Shown here: positions 1 to 10,600 of the stretch, piece after piece
How positions within the stretch are numbered: the first letter of the stretch is position 1
How the letters are laid out: each line of letters begins with the position of its first letter
NCBI GenBank assembly: GCA_010093515.1
Contig: MU001683.1
Span: 772,982-836,981 of the forward strand
DNA length: 64,000 nt
Source: Lineolata rhizophorae
Lineage: Eukaryota > Ascomycota > Dothideomycetes > Lineolatales > Lineolataceae
Direction of reading: 5' to 3'
Made by a program: the position numbers and the translations under genes
The notes under the pieces: generated by a model
Databases searched by the model: none
Seen by the model: the letters and a program-made list of their open reading frames with translations, nothing else
Told to the model about the DNA's origin: nothing

Positions 1-304
1 AGAGGGGACGAGACGAAGCGGGGGACGGAGAAGCCGGTGGCGGCCTTTTGCTTGCGTTTGAAGGATACCCTGCTCGAGCGGGAGCGCTGTGAGTTGGGAA
101 GTGGCGAGAAACAAAATTGGGCTGGCATGAGCCTTGGGGCAGCACGCACCTGTCGGGTAGAGAGCTGTCTAGCGGGTCGGTGGAGAGCAGGCCATCGTCG
201 GCATCGCTGGAGACGTCGTCCTCGACCGTGGCGGGCCGCGGCGCTCGGCTCGATGAGCCTTCGCCGTTGCCCGAGCCCGAATCGTCTGGCGGCGAGCCTG
301 ACAT
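1..304 (-). CDS. N-terminal part of an unknown protein, cut by left edge
   Basis: I do not recognise this gene. The model is complement(join(<1..69,150..304)). Exon 1 starts at the ATG read from 304 (MSGSPPDDSGSGNGEG...) and encodes about 51 acidic, Ser/Asp-rich residues. A good donor (GTGCGT, from 149) and an acceptor ending at 70 (GAGCAG) join it in frame to a second exon reading RVSFKRKQKAATGFSVPRF. The change from an acidic disordered start to a basic Lys/Arg stretch looks like a nuclear protein, but that is inference. The exon phases agree across the 80-nt intron and the frame stays open to the window edge, which is the main support. It is divergent from the neurochondrin-like gene at 849. 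Confidence 0.55.
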   Translation of the reverse strand, partial: MSGSPPDDSGSGNGEGSSSRAPRPATVEDDVSSDADDGLLSTDPLDSSLPDRCVLPQGSCQPNFVSRHFPTHSAPARAGYPSNASKRPPPASPSPASSRPL

Positions 305-848
305 GCCCCTCGATGCGCTGCGCTGTGGACGGTGACAGGCCGTATCATGTTCCGGATGCCTGTCGCGGTCGATAAAGCAGTCCTGCTCGGCGGGCGGTGG
401 TCGGGGATGGGTGTGGCTGGGGCATGTGGAGGTGTGGCACAGGAGCTTGTGCCAAGCATTGATGTGCCGCTGCAATCACAGACGACAGGGGTCGGACGGT
501 GGCTGCATCATGACCGCATCTTCACCTTTGCACGTGCCTAGAAATTCATGGAATCAAGAAAGAACGCTGGCTTGTCTTTACTTTCCCCTTACCCGGCCAA
601 GAAATGTACTCGTAGGGGTCGTATTCGGCGGACACGGGGAGCGTTACAACGGCACGAAGTTCAAGTCCGGTGCTTTTTCAATAGAAGCGCCCCGTAAACT
701 GGACTGAAATGCGTGAAATTTAACCTTCTTAGACTTTCTACAATTAAAAGCCTTAAAGAAGTGTCAGCCTAACAGTTAAATTTGTCCATAAGCTCCCTCA
801 TCCCCTTCCCTCGCCAATCCCTCTCACTCCTCCTTCCCACCACGAACC
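305..848. promoter_or_regulatory. Divergent intergenic region, unknown gene / neurochondrin-like
   Basis: These 544 bases separate two divergent start codons and must hold both promoters. The part next to the plus-strand gene (about 700-780) is AT-rich, and 780-848 is a C/T-rich stretch typical of the leader just before filamentous-fungal start codons. I see no recognisable operator or RNA gene. Confidence 0.4.
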
Positions 849-3163
849 ATGTCCACCTCCACACCCTCCCCAACACCCTCCTCCGGCGGCCCCATCGACC
901 CCTCGGCCGCCTCCCGCCTCCTCACCCAAGCCACACACCTCCTCGCGACCAAGAACGACACCGCCCGCCTCACCGGGCTCTACATGATCGCGCAGACGAT
1001 GAACCGATGCGCCGCGCTGCGAGCGGACGCGGCGACCGCGCAGCAGCTGTGGCACGCCATCCCGGGGAAGTTCCTGCGGCGCATGTTCAACGCGGCGGCG
1101 GCGGCGCAGGAGCCGAGCGCGGGAGGTGGCGGCGATGGCGGAGCCGGCGCCGGGCCCCGGCTGGCCCCCGCCGAGGTCGCTGTGGCCGTGGTCGCGACTT
1201 TGGGCGCCGTCATGGGCCCGCCTGCCGCCGCTGACGATGGCGCAAAGTTGCTTAGCATGGTCCCCGGCCTCGTTGCGTCGCTGCGGAAGACGGGCGGCGA
1301 GGAGCGCGCGCTGGCGCTGCAGTCGCTGCGGGGCATCGTGGAACTATACGAGGGTGGGGCAGAGGCTGTTTTGGAGGCGCCGAATGTAGGGGTGTTGGTG
1401 GAAGAATTTGGGGCGGAGGGGGAGATAGGGAGGGTTTTGGAGGGGGCATTTCGGAAGGTGGCGAGGGGGAGGGGGCGGAAGAGGGAGGAGTGGGAAGGCG
1501 TGGAGAGGGTGGTCGAGATGGTGGTCGAGCAGTATGAGGGGGATAGGGAGAAGCGGTGCGCTGCTTTGGCGGCTGTGACGCCTGTTTTCGAGTCGGATGA
1601 GGTAGGAGAGTTCTCATATTCCTCTACGCCATCAAAGCCATATTAACAACCTCGCTTATAGTTCCAACCCACCCCCCGCCTCACCCAAAACCTCACAACC
1701 ACCCTCCACCACGCCCTCTCCCGGCCTCCGCCCCGCCACGAGCTCAACACCCTCCTCACCCTCGCCCACCGCCTCATCGACCGCGGCCACATCACCTCCG
1801 CCGACTTCATCTTCCCCGCACCGCCAGCCAGCTCGCCCTCCCCAACCGCCACCTCAATCCCCTTCTCCCTCCTCCTCGCCACCCTCCTCCTCATCGACAT
1901 CCGCACCATCATCCCCGCCCTCGCCGAGCTGCGCCAGCACGCCCGCTCCCCGCCGCCCCCCGGCGTGCGCAACCCGCTCGCGCTGCCCTGGCTGCCGCCG
2001 CCGCCGCCGCCGCCGCGAGCCGCCACCGACGCCGCGCCGGAGCCGGACGCGGGGGCCCGCCTAGCGGACACGTGCGCGCTGCTGCTCGTCGAGCTCGAGC
2101 TGCTGGCCGCGTTCGTGAGCGCGCTGGCGAGCGTCGCGGACGGCGAGCGCCTGGATGTGCCGGTCGAGCGGCTGCCGCGGCTGCTGGGCGAGGTTAATGA
2201 GGCGGTGGGGCTGTGCGTGGAGGGGCTGAGGGAGGCGTGGGATGAGGTGGGGTTGGAGACGGGGGGGATGAAGGGGTTCGTGGAGGTGGGCGTGCGTGGG
2301 GCGATGATGATGGTTGTGGCGGTTTGGGTGGGCGAGAATAGCGCGGGGGATCTGGATGATGGCGGGGGGCCGGCGGATGGCGTGGTGCGGGCGGCGGTCG
2401 GGTTGGTCGATGTGGCGTGTGAGACGTATGGGGTGGGCGGGGATACGGCGGTAAGTTCTCTTGTTGCGAGGAGAGGGCGGGGATGCGGTGGGAGAAGGAC
2501 TGGAACTGATTCGACGGGACTGGGTTGTTTAGGAGAGTATACGCTTCACGCGAGCGTCCACGCTCCTGTTGGACCACCTCATGCGCGTCCCTGAGGCTGT
2601 TTCGGCGTTTGTCGAACATGATGGCTGGGCCAAGATCAGCAGGGCTCTTGTCGAGGCGCTAAACAGTGGCAGCATGGATCTGGTAAGCACGTCTTTGCAC
2701 GCTTCCTCCATCACCCATAAAGAATGCAACGTACGCTGACCGACTCATCCAACGAATCTAGGACCACGATCCCCCCGACTTCCTCATCCACATCCTCACC
2801 CAAGCTATCTCTTCCCCCACCGTGCCCCAAACCCGCACCTCCTGGCTTCCTCTCGTGCGTACCATCGCGCAGATCTCAGCCCCGGAGCCTCCGGGCCCTT
2901 CTCACGGTGATGCCGACAACGCAGCGGTGCTCAGACGCAGCAATTGGTATAGCGTGCTCGTTATGTGCTGGGTGCTCGCGACGACGATGGTGCGCAAGGC
3001 GGCGAATAGGGCGAGGAAGGAGTTGAGGGCGGAGTGTGAGGGGATTAGGGGGAGGGCGGAGAGGATGCTGAGGGAAAGGGCGGATGGGATGGGTGAAGGG
3101 GATGTTGAGAGGTTACAGGAAGTCGTGGAGGGATTAGAAGGGGTGGTGGAGGAGGGGTTGTGA
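849..3163 (+). CDS. Neurochondrin-like (DUF1941 family) protein, four exons
   Basis: The model is join(849..1601,1662..2450,2533..2682,2762..3163), 697 aa. All four exons join in phase 0, with donors GTAGGA, GTAAGT and GTAAGC and acceptors TATAG, TTTAG and CTAG. The N-terminus has an alpha-helical pattern (RLLTQATHLLATKNDTARL, then a TGLYMIAQTMNRC helix) matching the start of fungal neurochondrin proteins, where a 'NDT.R..GL' signature begins the first ARM/HEAT-like repeats. The length of about 700 residues fits the family. Fungal members are poorly characterised; the animal protein is a cytosolic signalling/trafficking scaffold, so no firm role is assigned. The middle carries a proline run (1985-2010) and the last 60 residues form a charged helix. 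It is convergent with the reductase gene at 3523. Family assignment rests on recall of conserved N-terminal residues. Confidence 0.72.
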
Positions 3164-3522
3164 GGAGTGGGGCGGAATTATCGCTTGCTTGGGGGCTTGG
3201 AGGAGGGCTTGTTGGCGCTGGAGGTTGGCGGACATGCGTTGGGCAATCAGTAAGAAGATGGGAATCCTCACGGACTAGCAAAATTCGTTCAGGAGTGTTC
3301 GGATGCTCGTATGAGCGTTAAACTCTATTATCAGGATTCCATTTTGCTAGCTGCCAAGGTTTTTGTCGGGCAGAGCCGGACTACCATGGTCTCCTACATA
3401 CGTCGGAACTATACCTGGCTTCTAGAATAAAATCATACTTTTCCTCTCGTACATTTGGTTTCTGTTTCTCTATCCAGAACAGACATCTTACACACCAAGC
3501 AAACGCCCCCCTCCTACGCCCC
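3164..3522. other. Convergent 3' flank, no gene seen
   Basis: This gap lies between two converging stop codons. It is modestly AT-rich and should contain both 3' untranslated regions. I see no ORF, repeat or RNA gene in it. Confidence 0.4.
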
Positions 3523-4646
3523 CTACGCCCCACCATCCAGTCCCCCACCGCCCGCAAACCTCGTCCCATTCACGCCCTGCACGCCTCTCCCCAACTGGCC
3601 GGCCACAACCGTCGCCTCCCTAACGGCCCTCGCCACCGTCCCTCTGACCCTCCCCTCCTCCAGCACTAGCAGGCCGCCAATGGTGCACCCGCCCGGCGTG
3701 CTCACCTTGTCCCTCAGGATGGCCGGGTGCTCGCCGCCCAGCACCAGGCCGGTGGTGCCGCGCATGGTCTGGGCGGCCATGAGCTGGGCCTCGGCGCGCG
3801 GCAGGCCCATGGCGACGCCGCCGTCGGCGATGGCCTCGAGGACGAGGGCGAAGAAGGCCGGGCCGGAGCCGCAGAGCGCGGTGCTGGCGTCCATGGCCGA
3901 GGCCGGCAGCGACACGGTGAGCCCGATGCGGGCGAAGATCCAGGTCACGAGCGCGGCCTGCGCGGGCGGCAGCGGCGGGTCCGACGCCGCGATCACCGTC
4001 ATCGACTCGCGCACGAAGGAGGCCGTGTTGGGCATGGCGCGCACGGGGCGGCAGGGGTTCGGCGGCAGGGCGGGCGCGCCGGGCCCGCGCGGCCCCGGGC
4101 CCGCGTACAGCGCGTCCTCGAGGTCGCGCACGCTGACGCCGGCCAGGATGCTGATGAGCAGCTTGCCCGCGAGCGCCGCCGCCATGCCCGGCGCCGCCAG
4201 CATGTCCCGGTACATCTGCGGCTTGCAGGCGAGCAGGACGAGGTCGGCGTCGCGGGCCGCGGCGACGTTGTCGTCCACGACGACGCGCAGAGGGATCGAG
4301 GCGTAGGCGGAGAGCTGCGCCTTGATGCGCTGCGCCGACTGCGCGCGGCGGACGCAGGCGATGAAGCGCGTCGGGAGGCGGGAGGGGGGTTCTTCGGCCG
4401 AGGGCGTGCCGGGCGCGGTGGGGGCCGGCGTCGTGGAGGTGAGGGAGGACATGATGCCGGACAGGATGGCGATGCCCATCGTGCCTGGGAATGGCCGGTC
4501 AGCCCTGGGGTTTTGATTCCAGCGGTTTTGCGGCGGTGGGTGGTGCGTTTCGGGGAGGAAAGGGAGGGCTGAGGACGGGGCGTGGGGTACGTACCGCAGC
4601 CCAGGACGGTCAGCGTGAGGCCATTGTCGGGCGCCAGCGTGGCCAT
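3523..4646 (-). CDS. PRO3: Pyrroline-5-carboxylate reductase
   Basis: The enzyme catalyses the NAD(P)H-dependent reduction of 1-pyrroline-5-carboxylate to L-proline, the last step of proline synthesis. The model is complement(join(3523..4484,4595..4646)), 337 aa, near the family's usual length of about 320. The 52-nt first exon and the second exon join inside the Rossmann dinucleotide loop to give VLGCGTMGIAILSGI, a hallmark of the family. Further family signatures are CKPQMYRDML, RAMPNTASFVRESMT, LCGSGPAFFALVLEAIADG and the C-terminal STPGGCTIGGLLVLEEG. The ATG at 4646 is the only start that yields this loop. The gene is divergent from CTK3 and convergent with the neurochondrin-like gene. 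An insertion of prolines and glycines around residues 120-135 (AGPGPRGPGAPALPPNP) is a mild oddity. Confidence 0.95.
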
Positions 4647-5163
4647 GGCTGGTGGCAAGGCTGGACAGGCTGCTTTGCGCGGTGCGGAGCGAAGCAAGCT
4701 GTGAATGAAGGTCGAGGGCGAGGGTCGATCGGATTGCCGCGAGAGAACAATCGGCTCTTTTTTCGCCCACGCGCCCTGTCGGCTGCAATGCAGGCACATC
4801 TCTAGCCCCGCCACACCAGCTGCACCAGCTCCATCGCGCCGTTCGGCAGCCCATGCCCGTTCCAGCATTAGTAGCACTGCTCTACCACTCAAAGTCGAAG
4901 CACAGCCACACGCAGCCGGACATGGGGCCCGAAGCCAAGAGGAGCGCGGCCGCTTTGGCTGCTCCTCCAAGTTCGATCCCGGGGGCGGCGTGGCCCGCGT
5001 CTCCCAAGAACAAGAAGTGCGTCTGCTGCTCAAACATCTACGAATCGTTATATGCTTTGAAGCTTCGCAAAATTGCTGTCTTCGTTTTTCTTTTCTTTGT
5101 TCCTTTTTCTTTGTTCCTGAGACCGGTGCTCACGCGACGGGCAGTGCCGCCGTCGCCGCCATC
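4647..5163. promoter_or_regulatory. Divergent promoter region, P5CR / CTK3
   Basis: These 517 bases carry both start-proximal regions. The stretch from about 5040 to 5125 before CTK3 is rich in T and C (several TTTC/TTTT blocks), the usual pyrimidine-rich leader of filamentous-fungal genes. No specific binding site is recognised. Confidence 0.4.
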
Positions 5164-6074
5164 ATGGCCGACCCCTTCGAGGTGCGCATGCGCTTCACCA
5201 GCATGCTGCAGCACCTCAACGCGTCGGCGACGTCGGCGCAAAAGGCCGCCAACTACGCGCTGCGCTACCGCGACATGGACGAGGACCTGCACTCGTGCAT
5301 CCTGGAGCAGCTCGAGCGGGTCCGTCTCCCCCTTCCCTCTTTTCCACCAACCCTCCCCCGCTAGGTCTGGCTAACGGACGGAACCAGAATAACATGAACA
5401 CCCGCGCCAACATCATGTACTTCATCGAGCACCTCTGCATCGCCTCCTCGTCCGCCGCCGGCGCCACCGCCTCGGCCGCCGCAGCAGCCTCCTCGTCCGC
5501 CGCCGCGGCCGCCGCCACCCCCTCGGCCGGCCCGCACCCGCCCTTCATCCGCATGCTGGCCCGCGACATGCCCCGCGTCGTCGACGCCGTCGTCGCGCCG
5601 CCCGACGGGTCCCGCACCGGCGCGCCGGCCAACGTCAAGGTGGTGCGGCGCGTGCTGGCCGCGCTGGCGGGGCGCGGCGTGCTGGAGCGCGGCGTCGTGG
5701 ACGAGCTGGGCGAGCGGCTGACGGCGCGCGAGGAGGAGAGCGGCGGGGATGTGCTGGCGGATGCGGAGGCGGGGCCGGGGCGCAGGGAGCCGGGCGAGCC
5801 GGGAGGCGGGGCCGGCGAGGCTGGGGCGGAGGAGCTGGGGCCTGCGGGGAAGGGCGCGAGGCTCGATAAGAGGCAGATTGAACAGAGGATCGAGGAAGAT
5901 AGGGAGAGGCATAAGAGGTTGAGGGAGGGGATTTGGGCCGTTGGCGGGGAAGGGGACGAGGAGTTTGAGAGGTTGTGGGAGGAGACGAGTGATGTGGCGG
6001 AGGATGATTATATCATGGCGGCGGAGGAGGCTGAGGAGAGGAGGAGGGCGGCGGAGGAGGATAGGCTGAGGTAG
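5164..6074 (+). CDS. CTK3: CTD kinase I subunit gamma (Ctk3)
   Basis: Ctk3 is the non-kinase subunit of the CTDK-I complex, which phosphorylates Ser2 of the RNA polymerase II C-terminal repeats during elongation. The model is join(5164..5319,5388..6074), 280 aa. The start MADPFEVRMRFTSMLQHLNA and, across the intron, LERNNMNTRANIMYFIEHLC are diagnostic of the Ctk3 N-terminal CID-like domain. The conserved C-terminal block begins around residue 215 (DKRQIEQRIEEDRERHKRLR) and is followed by an acidic helix ending in EEAEERRRAAEEDRLR. A low-complexity Ala/Ser segment (ATASAAAAASSSAAAAAA) sits between strands of the N-terminal region. The donor GTCCGT is unusual, but the branch CTAAC and acceptor CCAG are good and the frame closes exactly. 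Divergent from the P5CR gene. Confidence 0.93.
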
Positions 6075-6659
6075 TTCTTTTCTTTTGAAAGGGAAAACGA
6101 AAAGTGGGAAAAGGGGTAGAACTTTTCTTGGGGGCGGGTCTCGAGGAGTTTGAGCGGGAAGAAGGACAGGCTCGGCGTCGATGTTGGGACTTCCAATTTC
6201 CTTTTTTTTTATTACTAGTGGCAGGACTTGGAGGGACAGGTAACAAGGGGACTGAAAGCTGCTAGGCGGGACAAAAGACCTTTCTAACCTGTCCCTCTTG
6301 CTATTCTTGAGCTATGAAGGGGAAGGGGCCGTAGACATGGGCATGCTCGGACTGGGACACTTGCATAGCATGGCGTTCATCGGGAGTTACAGCCAAGGCC
6401 TGTCCAAAAGGCTATCCTCACGAGAGATACGAGAAACTTCTATTTTGAATGTACATTGGTCGGGAAGGTGATGTGATGTTTTATACACGGCCATTCAACC
6501 AAACTCTTACAAGTGACCAACCATCCATCATCCCATCCTACTACCCTCCCACATGGTCTAACGCTTCCAGCCCAACCAGATCACCGTCGCGATAACGTCC
6601 CTCTTCGCCGCCCTCTCACGCCTCTCTTTCCTCCACTCCCGAACCCCTATCCCTCTCAT
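6075..6659. other. Convergent 3' flank between CTK3 and MNP1
   Basis: No gene is seen. A run of T at about 6201-6210 and AT-rich DNA at 6430-6520 probably belong to the 3' ends of the two convergent transcripts. Confidence 0.4.
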
Positions 6660-7390
6660 CTAGTCCATACTAGCCACGGCCCCTACTCCCTTCAACGTCG
6701 CCACAATCTTCTCCGCCTCCTCCTTCGGCACGCCTTCCTTCAGCACCTTCGGCGCGCTCTCGACGAACTTCTTGCTGTCCACGAGCGACAAGCCGAGCAA
6801 GCCCTTGACCTCCTTGATCACCTTGGGCTTCGCCCCGGCCTCGAACGACTCCAGCTTCAGGTTGAACAGCGTCTTCTCGGCCGGCGCGGGCGGCGCGTCG
6901 TCGTCCTCTTCTTCGGCGGGGGCCGCGGCCGCCGTGCCGGGGCCGCCGGGCGGAGCTGCGAAGCCGCCGACGGGGACGTCGGGGATGTTGAGCCGGGCCT
7001 GTTGCGCGGGGGCGGGGCGTGCGGTCAGCGGCCGGAGCGTCCGGAGGCGGGCGATGGAGCCGCCGGGACAGCGTAGATGCGTACCTTGAGCGTGGACACC
7101 AGGTCGGCCGTCTCGAGCAGCGTCAGCTGGCCGATCTGCGAGACTATGCTTTCGATCTTGGGGTTCGTGGGCGCGGCGGCAGAAGGTGCGGCGGCGGCTT
7201 CGGTCGATTGCCATCGCCGCGGGCGGGTCCGAGATACGCTTGTGCAGATGCCGGTCAGGTGCAGCGGGCTCCGCGCGGACGGCCGGGAGAGGAGGCTGCG
7301 CGCGCTGTGCCGCGCCGCGGCGGCCGGGGAGAGGGGCGCGCACATGAGGGCCGAGATGGGAGGGACGGCGCGGAGGGAGGGCGAGCGCAA
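6660..7390 (-). CDS. MNP1: Mitochondrial large-subunit ribosomal protein L7/L12
   Basis: This is the mitochondrial homologue of bacterial L7/L12, the stalk protein that recruits translation factors to the large ribosomal subunit. The model is complement(join(6660..6998,7085..7390)), 214 aa. The first ~55 residues are rich in Arg, Ser and Ala with no acidic residues, as expected of a mitochondrial presequence. Next comes the N-terminal dimerisation helix ([20 protein letters not shown]), which the intron interrupts, then an Ala/Pro/Glu hinge. The C-terminal domain follows, from about residue 150: [20 protein letters not shown], then [20 protein letters not shown], matching the L7/L12 fold. Donor GTACGC and acceptor AACAG close the frame. 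A second Met at codon 16 is an alternative start, but the first retains the longer presequence. It is divergent from midasin with only 303 bases between the starts. Confidence 0.92.
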
Positions 7391-7693
7391 TTGAGAGATA
7401 CGGCCGATGGTGGCGCCGCGCGGTGATGGGTTGGGTGGACGTCGCCGGACGAGGAGCAGTTCGTGAGGGTGGAAAATCGAAGGGAGCTAGAGCACTAAAG
7501 GGGTTTAGCGTTAGGCTCGGTAGCGCGAGCTCGGGAAACTTTTTTTTTTTTTTTTGGCTCCGGGCACCTTTTTTTCGAGGTGCAAATATTCAAATGCTCG
7601 ATTGCATGTGTGCGCCATGATGCGATGACTACCTCGACCTTTTTTACTTCGACACCTTGAAAAGTCTCATAAGAGCTGAACGACTGCATCGCC
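7391..7693. promoter_or_regulatory. Short divergent promoter, MNP1 / MDN1
   Basis: The two start codons lie about 300 bases apart. A 16-base T run at 7540-7555 and a shorter one at 7569-7574 form poly(dA:dT) tracts, which in fungi typically exclude nucleosomes and mark bidirectional promoters. The link to co-regulation of a mitochondrial ribosomal protein and a ribosome-biogenesis ATPase is inference. Confidence 0.5.
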
Positions 7694-10600
7694 ATGGATC
7701 TCACCCGCGCGATGCAGCGCCTGCTGCGCGCAGCACCAGCATCGCAAATCCCACCGGACCTCGTCCAGCGTCCCGGCACCAACGCCGAATTTCTGGCTCG
7801 TGTGGCGACCGCCGCGCTGGAGCCCGGCTTCACCGACGCATTGGTGCAGCACCTGCGGCCGATCCTCGCGGACACGTGCGCACGATGGGTCGAACTTGTG
7901 GCGAGCAACTCCGATATCAACGCCAAAATCAAGGTTGTGGCGGCGTTTGGCCGCGTGTTGCCGTTTGCGGCGTATCTGGGCGAGTACGCAGACGAGACGC
8001 TCGAGAGGATAGGGGAAGAGCATTGGTACGGGGTCTTAGGGCTTGCGAGCCATGGGAACAGAGAACTGCATGAAGAAGAGCTGCGGGAACTGCTACTAGG
8101 TGTGTTTAGGCTGCTTCTGCTGGATGGGCGCGCCTTCGGCCGCTTCGTCCGGCCTGCGGAGCTTAGGGGTCTGTTCGGCCACTCGAGCGGTGTGCTCCGC
8201 TACCTCGCCATCCGCATATTTTGCCTCTACATGCATGCGTCCGATAGCGCCATGGAGAGCATGATCGAAACCTACATAGCGGATGACTCGCTGAGGGGCC
8301 TCTGGGAAGGGCGTATGATCGACTATAGGTTCCTCGCGCTGTGGGAAGAGAAGCGGCTACGCAACATGAACAAAGCCCTCGAAGAGCCCACCGAGAGCGA
8401 CGCGAATCAAGAAATCTCAGAGGACGACATAAGCCGCACCGTCCAACGTCGTCTCATCACCTCCGCTGACCTCCACCCCCTGACTTGCGATGTCCACGGC
8501 ATCCTTCTGCCCCGCGTCTCGTTCCCGCCAGAAATCGCACCCAACTCAGCTGCGTTCTCGCTCATCCCTACTCCTACAACAATATCCAACCTCCGCGCCC
8601 TCGCCACCGCCCTCCTCACCCCTTCCCCTCTTCTCCTTAGCGGCCTCGCCGGCGCCGGCAAATCATCCCTAATACCCTACCTCGCATCGCACCTCAACAA
8701 AGCCTCGTCGCTGCTCATCCTGCACCTGAACGAGCAGTCGGACGCCAAGATGCTGCTCGGCATGTACGCGTCGGGTCCGTCGCCGGGCAGCTTCGTCTGG
8801 CAGCCGGGCGTACTCACGACCGCGGTCCGCCAGGGCCGCTGGGTGCTGATCGAGGACTTGGACAGGGCGCCGGCCGAGGTGCTGGCCCTGTTGGCGCCGC
8901 TGGTGGAGAGGGGCGAGCTGGTACTGCCGGGTAGGGAGGAGCGGGTGAGGGCTGCGAGGGGGTTTAGGCTCCTCGCGACGGTGAGGGCCATGGTCAAGGT
9001 TGGGGGGGAAGTGTGGGTCCCGGGCGGGAATATGGTCGGGCGGCGGCTGTGGAGGGAGGTCAGGGTGGAGATGCTGCCGGAGGAAGAGCTGGGGCTGATT
9101 GTTGGAGAGAAGTATCCGCGCGTGGCGCAGCTGGTGTCGGCGGTTATGATGGCGTATAAGAAAGTGCAGGAGGCGCTGAGCCGCAAGGGTGTTGAGGGAG
9201 GTGCGAGAGGTGGTACAATAAGGAGCGTGAGCTCGAGGGATCTGTTCAAATGGGCTAGACGGATCGAAAGGGTGTTGACAGACAGGGAGGGGTTTTCGGA
9301 AGCCCATCTCGACGCCATTTTCCTTGAGGGCGTCGACTGCTTTGCCTCAGCGCTGCCGGACGGTCCGGTCAGGGACGAGGTCGTCGCACGTGTGGCCGAG
9401 GAGCTGCACGTTGATCCAGCGCGTAAACGCTTTTTGTTGTCGAGTCGCGACATCGGCGTCGACGTGCCTGGAGGGAAATCGTCCAAGCAGAGCGTCGCGC
9501 AGATCGGCCGCGCGCTGATCCGGCACGAGGGTCTCGCGCGGACGGGCGCTACGAACGCCGGTCTGAAGCCCTTTGCACGCAACCCGCGCACGCTCGAGCT
9601 GCTCGAGCAGGTCGCTGTGGGCGTGGCGATGCGTGAGCCTATCCTCCTAGTCGGCGAGACGGGCACGGGCAAGACGACGGCGGTGCAGCACGTCGCGGAG
9701 CTGCTGGGAAAGCGGCTCGCCGTGTTTAACCTGTCGCAGCAGAGCGAGTCGAGCGACCTGCTGGGCGGGTTCAAGCCCGTGACGCCGCGCAGCCTGGTCA
9801 CGCCCATGCAGGACGAGTTCGACCAGCTATTCGGGAGCACCTTTTCGGCACGCAGGAATGAGAAGTTTAGGGAGGTGCTGGGGAAGTGCCTGGCGAGTGG
9901 GAAGTGGAGGAGGGTATGTGTGTTATGGAGGGAAGCGCTGAGAATGGTGGAGGAGGGGATGAAGGTGGAAAGGGGGAGTCCGATGGCGGCCGCCGCGGAG
10001 CAGGAGGGAGGAGAGAAGCCGGCGAAGAGGAGGAAAGTCGAGACGTTGCCGAAGGAGTTTCCTAGGGAGAGGTGGGAGAAATTCAAGGATGACTTGACGG
10101 TGCTGGAGAGCCATCTCGCGAACGGGTCGGAGGGCTTTGCCTTTTCGTTCGTCGAGGGCAGCATCGTCAAAGCAGTCAGGAATGGCGACTGGGTTCTGCT
10201 CGACGAGATCAATCTTGCCGCGGCGGATACGCTCGAGGCTCTGGCCAGCCTCTTCCCGGGTGACGTCGCCTCGACGCCGCCCTCGCTCCTCTTGACCGAG
10301 TCGGGTAGCGTCGATCGCGTCGAAGCTCATCCGGACTTCCGCATCTTCGCCGCTATGAATCCGGCCACGGACGTCGGCAAGCGCGATCTCCCGCAGGGCA
10401 TCCGGTCACGCTTCACGGAGATCTACGTCGAGAGTCCGGACCGCGATCAGAAGAGCCTGCAGAGCATCGTGCAGACGTATTTACCGCACTCGGCCGTCGC
10501 GATCAACCCAGCGGTCGTCGCAGACGTGGCGAACCTGCACATCGAAATACAAAAGCTCTCGGATTATAATATGCTTGTTGATGGCGCGGGGCAGAAGCCG

